Shown one piece after another: positions 1 through 5,663 of a DNA stretch of 6,071 bases. Origin of the DNA: DATJFX01 sp035495465. Its GTDB lineage: Bacteria; Patescibacteriota; Doudnabacteria; UBA920; O2-02-FULL-48-8. The notes beneath the pieces were generated by a model. That model saw only the letters and a program-made list of their open reading frames with translations. It was not told where the DNA came from and made no database searches. The number at the start of each line of letters is the position of its first letter. The first letter of the stretch is position 1. Location: contig DATJFX010000015.1 in NCBI GenBank assembly GCA_035495465.1, positions 1-6,071 of the forward strand, in the 5' to 3' direction. A program made the translations under genes and the position numbers.

Positions 1-114
1 TCTAAAGAAGGCGAAAAGAAGAAATCCTATATGACCGTGTTTGAAAATGAATTAGCTGACTTCCGCCAAGCCGTGAATGAAGCCGTAGGCTTTGTCGGCC
101 AAGGAGCAAAATAA
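1..114 (+). CDS. C-terminal end of an unidentified protein (partial)
   Basis: The frame is open from the left edge and ends in TAA at 112-114, giving the last 37 residues of a protein whose start lies outside the window. The visible part is strongly charged: a lysine/glutamate-rich stretch (KEGEKKK), then a segment likely to be helical (FENELADFRQAVNEAVGFVG) and a short GAK tail. I do not recognise the family and no function is offered. Support for its being a real gene comes from the following terminator and from codon choice: several C-ending codons (GAC, TTC, CGC, GCC, GGC, GTC) suggest a reasonably well-expressed gene. Confidence 0.75.
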   Translation, partial: SKEGEKKKSYMTVFENELADFRQAVNEAVGFVGQGAK

Positions 115-117
115 TCC

Positions 118-151
118 AAAGCCCTGACTGATAAAAAGCCGGGGCTTTTTT
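118..151 (+). terminator. Rho-independent terminator after the first partial gene
   Basis: AAAGCCC at 118-124 can pair with GGGCTTT at 142-148. A more compact alternative is AAAAAGC (133-139) with GCTTTTT (144-150). Both run into six T residues (146-151). The structure lies three bases after the upstream stop codon and ends only ten bases before the next ATG, so the comM leader must start within or just after it, or comM depends on read-through. A weak extended -10 (TGA-TAAAAA, 129-137) inside the hairpin could provide a start, but I do not call it as a promoter. Confidence 0.75.
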
Positions 152-160
152 CTAAATTTT

Positions 161-1744
161 ATGTCAAATAAAACAGTAACTCTTGAGCAGGATTTGCAAG
201 AGGAGCAAAGCGAGCCGAAAAAAGTTTCTAAAAAAGTTTTTTCTGGATCCATCTTAGGCCTCAACGCTACGCCGATTGAGGTAGAAGTAGATATTTCAGG
301 AGGATTACCGAAGACTATAATTGTGGGCTTGCCGGATGCGGCAGTGCAAGAAGCTCGGGAGCGAGTGAAATCTGCAATTCGGAATTCTAATGCCATTTAT
401 CCGTATTCTCACGTGGCTGTAAATTTGGCTCCGGCAGATGTGCCGAAAAACGGAACACTCTATGATTTACCCATTGCTCTGTCCATCCTTTTAAATTCGG
501 GCCAGATATTTTTCGAACCCTCAGATAAATTGTTTTTAGGTGAGCTGGCTTTAGATGGCAACATCCGTCCTGTAAATGGAGTATTGCCTATAGCTCTAAT
601 GGCCAAGCATTTAGGATTTAAAAAACTATTTATCCCATTTGAGAATAGTCGAGAAGCCAGCCTGGTATCCGAGGTTGAAATTATCCCAGTTAAAGATTTG
701 CACCAAGTCATCGGCTATCTTCAAAATTTAATTAAAATTGAGCCGGTTTTGCCATTTGATTGGAAATCGGTACTTACGTCGCCGGAAGCTTTGTTTGATA
801 TGAAATTAATTAAAGGCCAAGAAGCCGCGAAAAGGGCGTTGGAGATTGCAGGTGCTGGCGCTCACAATATTCTTCTTTCGGGTCCTCCAGGAACTGGCAA
901 GACTTTATTGGCCTGGGCGCTTCCATCAATTTTACCAAAGCTTACAGTAGATGAAGTTTTAGAAATTACTAAAATCTATAGTGTGTCAGGACTTTTGAAT
1001 CTCAATAAAACTTTGGTCACGACACGCCCTTTCCGCAGTCCGCATCACACAACCTCTGGAGTGGCGTTGGTGGGAGGGGGAAGTTCGCCCAAGCCAGGAG
1101 AAATTTCTTTAGCACATAGGGGCGTATTGTTTTTAGACGAGTTTCCAGAATTTTCCCGAGCGGTTTTAGAAAATCTCAGACAACCCCTAGAGGATGGGGT
1201 GGTTACGGTGGCGCGAGCTGCCGCGACTGTAGCTTTTCCCGCACAATTTACGTTAGTAGCTGCGCAAAATCCCTGTCCCTGCGGGTATTTTTCTGATCCA
1301 ACCAAAACTTGTATTTGTACGCCAGCACAAATTATGAAATATCAAAAGAAAATCTCTGGTCCTTTGTTGGATCGAATTGATCTGCATGTGGAGGTCGGCC
1401 GGATCGAATACGAAAAGCTAGCTTCCGACACAGCTTCTGAATCTTCAGAGGAGATACAAAACCGAGTCCAGGCCGCGCGGGATATTCAAACCAGACGTTT
1501 TTCCGGACACAAACAAATCAAAACAAATTCTGAGATGACCATTAAAGAAATCCGGGAATATTGTAAATTAGATTCTCCCGGCCAGCAATTTATGAAATCC
1601 GCAGTGATAAAAATGTATTTATCCGCCAGGTCTTATCACAGGGTTTTGAAACTTGCCCGCACGATCGCAGATTTAGAAGGAGCTGAAAATATCCAAATCC
1701 CGCATTTAGCTGAAGCATTGCAGTATAGACCCAAAGTCGAATAG
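161..1744 (+). CDS. comM: ComM/YifB-family Mg-chelatase-like AAA+ ATPase
   Basis: This 527-residue protein has full ComM (YifB) architecture. Residues from about 25 to 205 form the Lon-protease-like N-terminal domain, with the family signature VEVDISGGLPKTIIVGLPDAAVQEARERV. The central AAA+ domain has Walker A GPPGTGKT at 241-248, PFRSPHHTT, Walker B LFLDEF at 323-328, a cysteine cluster NPCPCG (370-375) with C384 and C386, and GPLLDRID at 400-407 with the conserved arginine. The C-terminal Mg-chelatase domain carries LSARSYHR at 487-494. Characterised ComM proteins are hexameric helicases that promote branch migration when incoming single-stranded DNA recombines during natural transformation; it should act in the cytoplasm. 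The first ~24 residues are a charged extension beyond the usual start, and no alternative ATG/GTG near residue 25 would remove it. No Shine-Dalgarno is visible. It stands alone between two terminators. The family is certain; the transformation role is inferred. Confidence 0.95.
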   Translation: MSNKTVTLEQDLQEEQSEPKKVSKKVFSGSILGLNATPIEVEVDISGGLPKTIIVGLPDAAVQEARERVKSAIRNSNAIYPYSHVAVNLAPADVPKNGTLYDLPIALSILLNSGQIFFEPSDKLFLGELALDGNIRPVNGVLPIALMAKHLGFKKLFIPFENSREASLVSEVEIIPVKDLHQVIGYLQNLIKIEPVLPFDWKSVLTSPEALFDMKLIKGQEAAKRALEIAGAGAHNILLSGPPGTGKTLLAWALPSILPKLTVDEVLEITKIYSVSGLLNLNKTLVTTRPFRSPHHTTSGVALVGGGSSPKPGEISLAHRGVLFLDEFPEFSRAVLENLRQPLEDGVVTVARAAATVAFPAQFTLVAAQNPCPCGYFSDPTKTCICTPAQIMKYQKKISGPLLDRIDLHVEVGRIEYEKLASDTASESSEEIQNRVQAARDIQTRRFSGHKQIKTNSEMTIKEIREYCKLDSPGQQFMKSAVIKMYLSARSYHRVLKLARTIADLEGAENIQIPHLAEALQYRPKVE

Positions 1745-1752
1745 TACGTTTT

Positions 1753-1783
1753 AAAACAAGGCTTATCTCAGGCCTTGTTTTTT
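1753..1783 (+). terminator. Strong rho-independent terminator after comM
   Basis: AAAACAAGGC at 1753-1762 is exactly complementary to GCCTTGTTTT at 1772-1781, giving a 10-bp stem with a 9-base loop and a run of six T residues (1778-1783). It starts eight bases after the comM stop. The galU promoter elements overlap its 3' side, so termination and initiation share the same short intergenic space. Confidence 0.9.
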
Positions 1784-1791
1784 GCTATTAT
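1783..1791 (+). promoter_or_regulatory. Extended -10 promoter of galU
   Basis: TGC-TATTAT has the TGn extension and a five-of-six match to the TATAAT box (box at 1786-1791). The expected -35 position (1763-1768, TTATCT) is a poor match and falls in the loop of the comM terminator, as is tolerated for extended -10 promoters. By normal spacing, transcription would begin near 1798, three bases before the galU ATG, making the mRNA leaderless or nearly so. Confidence 0.55.
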
Positions 1792-1800
1792 ATACAAGCT

Positions 1801-2703
1801 ATGCAAACTCCTAAAAAAGTCAGAAAAGCCGTAATTCCTGCGGCTGGATTTGGTACACGATTTTTACCCGCTACGAAAGCACAGCCAAAAGAAATGTTGC
1901 CAATCGTTGATAAGCCAATTATTCAATATGTAGTCGAGGATGCGGTTTCCGGCGGGATTGAAGATATCATTATAGTGACGGGTTGGTCGAAAAGATCCAT
2001 TGAGGATCATTTCGATTATCCATTTGAATTAGAAAAGAGACTAGAAGAAAACGGAAAAACTGAAGAGCTGGAGCAGATCCGCAGGATTGCCGAACTGGCA
2101 AACTTTAACTATGTCAGACAAAAAGGTCCCTTGGGCAATGCGACTCCGATTTGGAATGCCCGACATCTGATTGGTGATGAACCGTTTATGGTTTTATGGG
2201 GAGATGATTTTATGGAAGCGACTCCAACCAGAGCCCAACAATTAGTCCAGGCTTACGAACAGCATGGAGGAAGTGCAATACTCAGCTGTATCAGGGCAAG
2301 TAAGCCCGAAGATTATAAACGATATGGGTATGCCAAAGGCACTAAAGTAGAGAATGGCCTCTTGAAAATTGAACAGATTGTTGAAAAACCTGGGACCGGG
2401 GTCATGGATTCTGATTTTGCAATCGTGGGCGGTGCCATCTATGGACCCGAAATGTTCGACGCGATAGAGGAATCCATGAAGCGTTTGGCCAAGGAACAAA
2501 CGTCGCGAGAATTAGTATATATTGACGCGCTAAATATTTTATTGGAACAAAAAAAGAATTGTTATGCGCTGGAAATAAAAAATAGTAAATATTATGACTG
2601 CGGAAACAAACTGGAATATCTAAAAGCAGTAGTGGAGTTTGGACTAAAACATGAAGACTTGAGAGAAGAATTTGGCGATTACTTAAAAAGCATAAAAAAT
2701 TAA
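1801..2703 (+). CDS. galU: UTP-glucose-1-phosphate uridylyltransferase (GalU type)
   Basis: This enzyme family joins UTP and glucose-1-phosphate to make UDP-glucose and pyrophosphate, a cytoplasmic step that supplies envelope polysaccharide and glycan synthesis. The 300-residue length is normal. The nucleotide-binding signature AAGFGTRFLPATK is at 14-26, followed by PKEMLP (29-34), the metal-binding region VLWGDDF (131-137), the sugar-phosphate motif VEKP (194-197) and the late motif YYDCGNKLEYLKA (264-276). The loop that normally reads GLGHA after RQ.xPLG reads GNATP here (112-116), so exact sugar or nucleotide preference is less certain than the fold. The start is the first ATG after the comM terminator; it has no Shine-Dalgarno and almost no leader if the proposed promoter is right. 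It is followed by 67 bases with no terminator, then the solute-binding protein gene. A related glucose-1-phosphate nucleotidyltransferase is the main alternative. Confidence 0.9.
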   Translation: MQTPKKVRKAVIPAAGFGTRFLPATKAQPKEMLPIVDKPIIQYVVEDAVSGGIEDIIIVTGWSKRSIEDHFDYPFELEKRLEENGKTEELEQIRRIAELANFNYVRQKGPLGNATPIWNARHLIGDEPFMVLWGDDFMEATPTRAQQLVQAYEQHGGSAILSCIRASKPEDYKRYGYAKGTKVENGLLKIEQIVEKPGTGVMDSDFAIVGGAIYGPEMFDAIEESMKRLAKEQTSRELVYIDALNILLEQKKNCYALEIKNSKYYDCGNKLEYLKAVVEFGLKHEDLREEFGDYLKSIKN

Positions 2704-2708
2704 TTTAA

Positions 2709-2737
2709 TTGCTTTTTCAATTGATCTATTGTACAAT
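2709..2737 (+). promoter_or_regulatory. Predicted promoter of the solute-binding protein gene
   Basis: TTGCTT (2709-2714) and TACAAT (2732-2737) are separated by the ideal 17 bases. The -10 matches five of six consensus positions; the -35 matches mainly in its TTG. Transcription would start near 2744, giving a leader of about 27 bases before the GTG at 2771. The -10 box lies inside a dyad described separately. Confidence 0.5.
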
Positions 2738-2743
2738 AAATCA
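2722..2743 (+). promoter_or_regulatory. Operator-like inverted repeat over the -10 box
   Basis: The left arm TGATCTATTGT (2722-2732) and right arm ACAATAAATCA (2733-2743) are reverse complements at ten of eleven positions, with no spacer; the inner 12 bases are a perfect palindrome. With no loop it cannot fold as a normal RNA terminator and has no T tail. Its symmetry and position over the predicted -10 fit a binding site for a dimeric repressor. No regulator gene is in the window, so the partner is unknown. Confidence 0.5.
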
Positions 2744-2770
2744 CAAGAATAAACTCGAGAAACCAAAACA

Positions 2771-4081
2771 GTGGATAAAAAATATTACATTTTAGGCGGG
2801 ATAGTGATTCTGCTTTTGATCTTAGCAGGAGTTTTATTTTTAAGTTCTAACGGCAAATCTCCAAATACTAGCAATAGTAGGGTAGAGCTGACGTGGTGGA
2901 AGACTTTTGAAACTAACGACAATATTCAGGATCTGGCCCAGGATTACCAAAGACTTCATAAAAATGTGACCATCAATTTTGTAAAAAAAGATGTCACAAC
3001 TTACGAGCAAGACTTGGTTAATGCTATAGCGTCCGGATCAGGGCCGGATATTTTCAGCATTCATAATGATTGGCTGCCGAAACATCAGGATAAAATTGCT
3101 CCTATGCCTGATACTGTCATGAGCTTGCGGACTTATAAAGATAGTTTTGTAGATGTGGCGTATTCGGATTTTGTATTAAACAATAAGATTTACGCCATCC
3201 CTCTTTCCACCGATGTTTTGGCACTTTATTACAATAAAGATTTATTAAATTCTGCTGGGATTTCCCAGCCTCCGACCACTTGGCGAGAATTAGTTACGGA
3301 CGTAGAAAAATTGACTAAAGTTTCGACTCCAGGAAGTTTCGACAAATCCGGTATTGCTTTGGGGACTTCGGCGAATGTTAATCGGGCCGTGGATATTTTA
3401 TCTTTATTAATGCTCCAGAATGGTACGGAGTTTTATGATGCGAATAATTCATCCGCAACTTTTGCCAATAGCCAAACTATCGAAGGCAGTAGCGACTCTT
3501 TTAATCCGGGCGAGTTGGCATTAATGTACTATACGCAGTTTGCCAATCCAGGCAAAGTTTCCTATACCTGGAATACGAAATCCGATGCCAGCGTGGATGC
3601 ATTTACTCAAGGCAAAGTAGCTATGATGATCAATTATTCTTACATGATCCCGACCATAAAAGATAAGGCGCCGAACCTGAATTGGGATGTTGCAGCTGTG
3701 CCCCAGACCAGTGAAACTGGTAATAAAATAAATTTTGCCAATTATTGGGGAGAAGCAGTTTCCAAATCTTCTAAAAATTCTGCTGTGGCTTGGGACTTCT
3801 TAAATTTTATCAGCCAGAAGAGTGAGCTTACCAAATACTATGCCAAGCACAAGCAGGTTTCTTCCCGCAAAGATATGCTGCCTGACCAGGCAAGTGATAT
3901 TGATATCGGGGTATTTGCGGAAAATGCTTTGACAGCCCGAAGCGTGTATAAAAAAGACGCCAATCAGTTTGAAGCTGTTTTCTTAAATATGATTGATGAT
4001 GTGATTTTGAGAAATTTGGAAGCCAAAGACGCCCTGCAAAACGCGGTCCAGCAAATCAATCTGACCCTGCAAAAAAACTAG
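2771..4081 (+). CDS. Membrane-anchored extracellular solute-binding protein (family 1, sugar-type)
   Basis: This 436-residue protein looks like the substrate-capturing component of an ABC importer. Residues 1-4 are charged and 5-25 form one hydrophobic helix, then a Ser/Asn-rich linker (25-36) leads to the binding domain. Family features are ELTWWKTFE (39-47), GSGPDIF (89-95), YAIPLSTDVLALYYNKDLL (141-159) followed by PPTTWREL (167-174), AFTQGKVAMMINYSY (277-291) and AWDFLNFI (340-347). There is no lipobox and no cysteine anywhere in the protein, and no clear signal-peptidase I site, so the helix probably stays as an uncleaved anchor with the domain outside the membrane. The GTG start is the first start codon after an in-frame stop at 2750-2752; any later start would remove part of the anchor. 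The Shine-Dalgarno is weak or absent. No permease or ATPase gene is nearby; the ligand cannot be read from the sequence. Confidence 0.88.
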   Translation: MDKKYYILGGIVILLLILAGVLFLSSNGKSPNTSNSRVELTWWKTFETNDNIQDLAQDYQRLHKNVTINFVKKDVTTYEQDLVNAIASGSGPDIFSIHNDWLPKHQDKIAPMPDTVMSLRTYKDSFVDVAYSDFVLNNKIYAIPLSTDVLALYYNKDLLNSAGISQPPTTWRELVTDVEKLTKVSTPGSFDKSGIALGTSANVNRAVDILSLLMLQNGTEFYDANNSSATFANSQTIEGSSDSFNPGELALMYYTQFANPGKVSYTWNTKSDASVDAFTQGKVAMMINYSYMIPTIKDKAPNLNWDVAAVPQTSETGNKINFANYWGEAVSKSSKNSAVAWDFLNFISQKSELTKYYAKHKQVSSRKDMLPDQASDIDIGVFAENALTARSVYKKDANQFEAVFLNMIDDVILRNLEAKDALQNAVQQINLTLQKN

Positions 4082-4086
4082 CGTAA

Positions 4087-4095
4087 TGGTATAAT
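4087..4095 (+). promoter_or_regulatory. Consensus extended -10 promoter of the pilin operon
   Basis: TGG-TATAAT is a perfect extended -10 element (box at 4090-4095) placed six bases after the preceding stop codon. No good -35 sits 16-18 bases upstream, which extended -10 promoters can tolerate. Transcription would begin near 4102, giving a leader of about 21 bases before the ATG at 4123. Confidence 0.6.
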
Positions 4096-4099
4096 TTAA

Positions 4100-4114
4100 A
4101 GAGGAAAAACCTCT
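4100..4114 (+). other. Small hairpin at the 5' end of the pilin operon leader
   Basis: AGAGG (4100-4104) pairs with CCTCT (4110-4114) around an AAAAA loop, right at the predicted transcript start. It contains the only purine-rich GAGG in the leader, but this is 18 bases from the ATG, too far for ordinary ribosome binding. It may protect the 5' end or be fortuitous. There is no T tail, so it is not a terminator. Confidence 0.3.
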
Positions 4115-4122
4115 GTACTCGA

Positions 4123-4536
4123 ATGAAATCTAAAAACAAAATTATATTTTTAAGTTTATTACTTGGGCTCTTGCTCGTCTCAAACGTGGCTCACGCGGCT
4201 TTGATTAATTGTGGGGGGCGGGGAGCAACCGGCCAGCAGCCAGACTGTCAAATTGGCGATATTATTGTCAGCATAAAAAATATTATCAACTTTTTACTTT
4301 CCTGGGCTTGGTTAATAAGTACATTTCTAATCGTTGTGTCTGGATTTAAAATGGTTTTTGCGGCAGGCAATGAAGAAGCGATAAGTAGCGCCAAAACCAG
4401 CCTGAGTCATGCGATAATTGGTTTTATCATAATAATGCTATCATTTTTAATAGTTAATTTTGTTATAGGTTTGCTAACGGGCGGGGGCGCTTTTTCTCCG
4501 GACGCTTTAATGGGTTCTTTTAACTTAATCCCGTGA
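4123..4536 (+). CDS. VirB2-like (T4SS_pilin type) pilin, subunit 1
   Basis: This 137-residue protein begins with a signal peptide (basic n-region, hydrophobic core, AHA at 23-25, likely cut before A26). The mature protein has a short extracytoplasmic region with two cysteines, C30 and C42, one transmembrane helix (about 53-76), a short cytoplasmic loop holding GNEE (82-85) and a lysine at 91, a second helix (about 97-118) and a Gly-rich tail (119-137). This is the pattern of the CPR pilin family related to VirB2/TrbC. Such subunits may assemble into pili or another envelope structure. The gene starts the array; its stop overlaps the next start by four bases (GTGA, 4533-4536), so translation of the two is probably coupled. 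No Shine-Dalgarno is visible. Its loop resembles the first domain of the next gene more than the later pilins. Family is well supported; assembly into a true pilus is inferred. Confidence 0.82.
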   Translation: MKSKNKIIFLSLLLGLLLVSNVAHAALINCGGRGATGQQPDCQIGDIIVSIKNIINFLLSWAWLISTFLIVVSGFKMVFAAGNEEAISSAKTSLSHAIIGFIIIMLSFLIVNFVIGLLTGGGAFSPDALMGSFNLIP

Positions 4537-5228
4537 TAAAAAATAAAGTTTTTTCAATTTTATTGATAGCTTCAGGCACCCTTGTGATCGCTAACTTTGC
4601 TTTGGCGCAGGTTTGTGCTCCAAATCAGACAGATCCGACTCAACTTTGTAATCCGACTGGCGCTTATTCCCTGGACATTTTTCTGAAAGACAATCTCTTA
4701 AGTTCAGTTGCCGGAGTTTTGGGGATCATCGTCATAATAATGATTGTGTATAGTGGAGTCAGGATGATTTTGTCTCAAGGAAATGAGGAACAGCTAGCAA
4801 AAGCTAAAACTACCTTTCAGTGGAGTCTGGTCGGCCTACTAATTATTGTACTGGCCTTTGTACTCATTACTGCAATTAGTAAATTCTTAAATGTCCAAGA
4901 AATACCTACTGGCACCACTCCTTTGGACGTTCAAAATCCAATCCAAAATAATTCTCTCTATGATTTTATATTAACTATCCTGCAAAATTTCCTTCCCGTT
5001 GCCGCAATTATTGCCATGTTATTCCTGATTATCACAGGCTTTCGATACATTACTGCTCGGGGAAATGAAGAACAGACAACTGCAGCTAAGCAGGGATTAT
5101 TTTGGTCTGTGATTGGATTAATTATTATATTATTGGCCTATGTTATAGTAAGCGCGACTCTGAAATTAGTAAATGGTGAAAATTTATATACTACTGGCGG
5201 TCGAGTAATTACTCCTCCAGGAAATTAA
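4533..5228 (+). CDS. Double-domain VirB2-like pilin fusion
   Basis: This 231-residue protein contains two complete pilin domains behind a single signal peptide (ALA at 23-25, likely cut before Q26). Domain A has an N-terminal segment with C28 and C39, helices at about 57-80 and 97-118, and loop GNEE at 83-86. A 20-25-residue linker rich in Pro, Asn and Thr (about 120-142) leads to domain B, with helices at about 150-172 and 191-213 and loop GNEE at 177-180. A polar tail ends TPPGN. Four helices put the linker and both ends outside and both GNEE loops inside, so the fusion keeps the topology of two ordinary subunits. The GTG start overlaps the upstream stop and is the first start after an in-frame TAA at 4521. 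The gene ends in tandem TAA codons. Single-domain pilins of this family are about 110-140 residues, so this is roughly double length. Confidence 0.82.
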   Translation: MIKNKVFSILLIASGTLVIANFALAQVCAPNQTDPTQLCNPTGAYSLDIFLKDNLLSSVAGVLGIIVIIMIVYSGVRMILSQGNEEQLAKAKTTFQWSLVGLLIIVLAFVLITAISKFLNVQEIPTGTTPLDVQNPIQNNSLYDFILTILQNFLPVAAIIAMLFLIITGFRYITARGNEEQTTAAKQGLFWSVIGLIIILLAYVIVSATLKLVNGENLYTTGGRVITPPGN

Positions 5229-5241
5229 TAAAATTAAATTT

Positions 5242-5595
5242 ATGAAAAAAAAGATTATCTATTTATATACAATATTACTGTCAGTTTTCCAGGCCAGTCA
5301 TGCCTTGGCAATTGAAAATCCCGCGCCCGGTTTGTTTGTGAACAGTGTAGGGGACAATAGTGTTAAGGGTATTTTACTTTTTGCCATTGAAAATATTTTA
5401 CTTCCCATCGTAGGCATTATCGCAATCCTATTTGTTATTATTGGAGGGTTTCAGCTGATTACCGCGAGGGGAAACGAAGAGCAAGCGGAAGCTGGGAAGA
5501 AAACTTTAACGAATGCTATAATAGGTTTAGTCGTGGTTATATTATCTTACGTCATCGTAGTCGTTGTAATTAACGCCCTCAATGGCAAGGTTTAA
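5242..5595 (+). CDS. VirB2-like (T4SS_pilin type) pilin, subunit 3
   Basis: This compact 117-residue pilin has a signal peptide with basic start MKKK and ALA at 21-23 (likely cut before I24). A roughly 25-residue extracytoplasmic segment without cysteine follows, then helix 1 (about 52-70), loop ITARGNEEQ (73-81), and helix 2 (about 92-113) with almost no tail. The loop is identical over ITARGNEEQ to domain B of the preceding double pilin, and the start of helix 2 (TNAIIG) is identical to the next pilin. It begins 13 bases after the preceding stop with no promoter or terminator between, so it should share that transcript. The leader is AT-rich and lacks a Shine-Dalgarno. Probable role is as a membrane or pilus subunit; which structure it joins cannot be read from sequence. 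Confidence 0.82.
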   Translation: MKKKIIYLYTILLSVFQASHALAIENPAPGLFVNSVGDNSVKGILLFAIENILLPIVGIIAILFVIIGGFQLITARGNEEQAEAGKKTLTNAIIGLVVVILSYVIVVVVINALNGKV

Positions 5596-5609
5596 AAGGT
5601 CGAGCAAAT

Positions 5610-5639
5610 TTGACTAAAAAGTTTTCAATCAGTTAATAT
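5610..5639 (+). promoter_or_regulatory. Promoter of the fourth pilin gene
   Basis: TTGACT (5610-5615, five of six) and TAATAT (5634-5639, four of six) are 18 bases apart in the 68-base gap before the gene. Transcription would start near 5646, leaving a leader of about 18 AT-rich bases without a Shine-Dalgarno. The box overlaps a small dyad AGTTA-N5-TAACT (5631-5645). This is the best -35 in the window and suggests separate, stronger expression of the last complete pilin. Confidence 0.55.
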
Positions 5640-5663
5640 ATAACTAACAATTAAAACAATAAT

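Noticed and set aside
52..396. Open frame on the minus strand overlapping the first partial gene and the start of comM
   Set aside because: It runs antisense through a terminator and a conserved ComM domain, has no recognisable protein features, and is explained by the coding on the + strand.
460..1305. Two minus-strand open frames inside comM (460-711 and 1045-1305)
   Set aside because: Both lie fully within strongly conserved ComM coding sequence and their translations have no family-like character.
2242..2499. Minus-strand open frame inside galU
   Set aside because: It is a shadow of the conserved GalU frame with no promoter or start signal of its own.
2707..2722. AATTG/CAATT hairpin after galU as a terminator
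   Set aside because: The stem is only 5 bp of mostly A-T pairs with no following T run, so galU has no convincing terminator; the adjacent spacerless dyad is better read as an operator.
2771..2850. Lipoprotein signal for the solute-binding protein
   Set aside because: No cysteine exists in the N-terminal region or elsewhere in the protein, so a lipobox is impossible.
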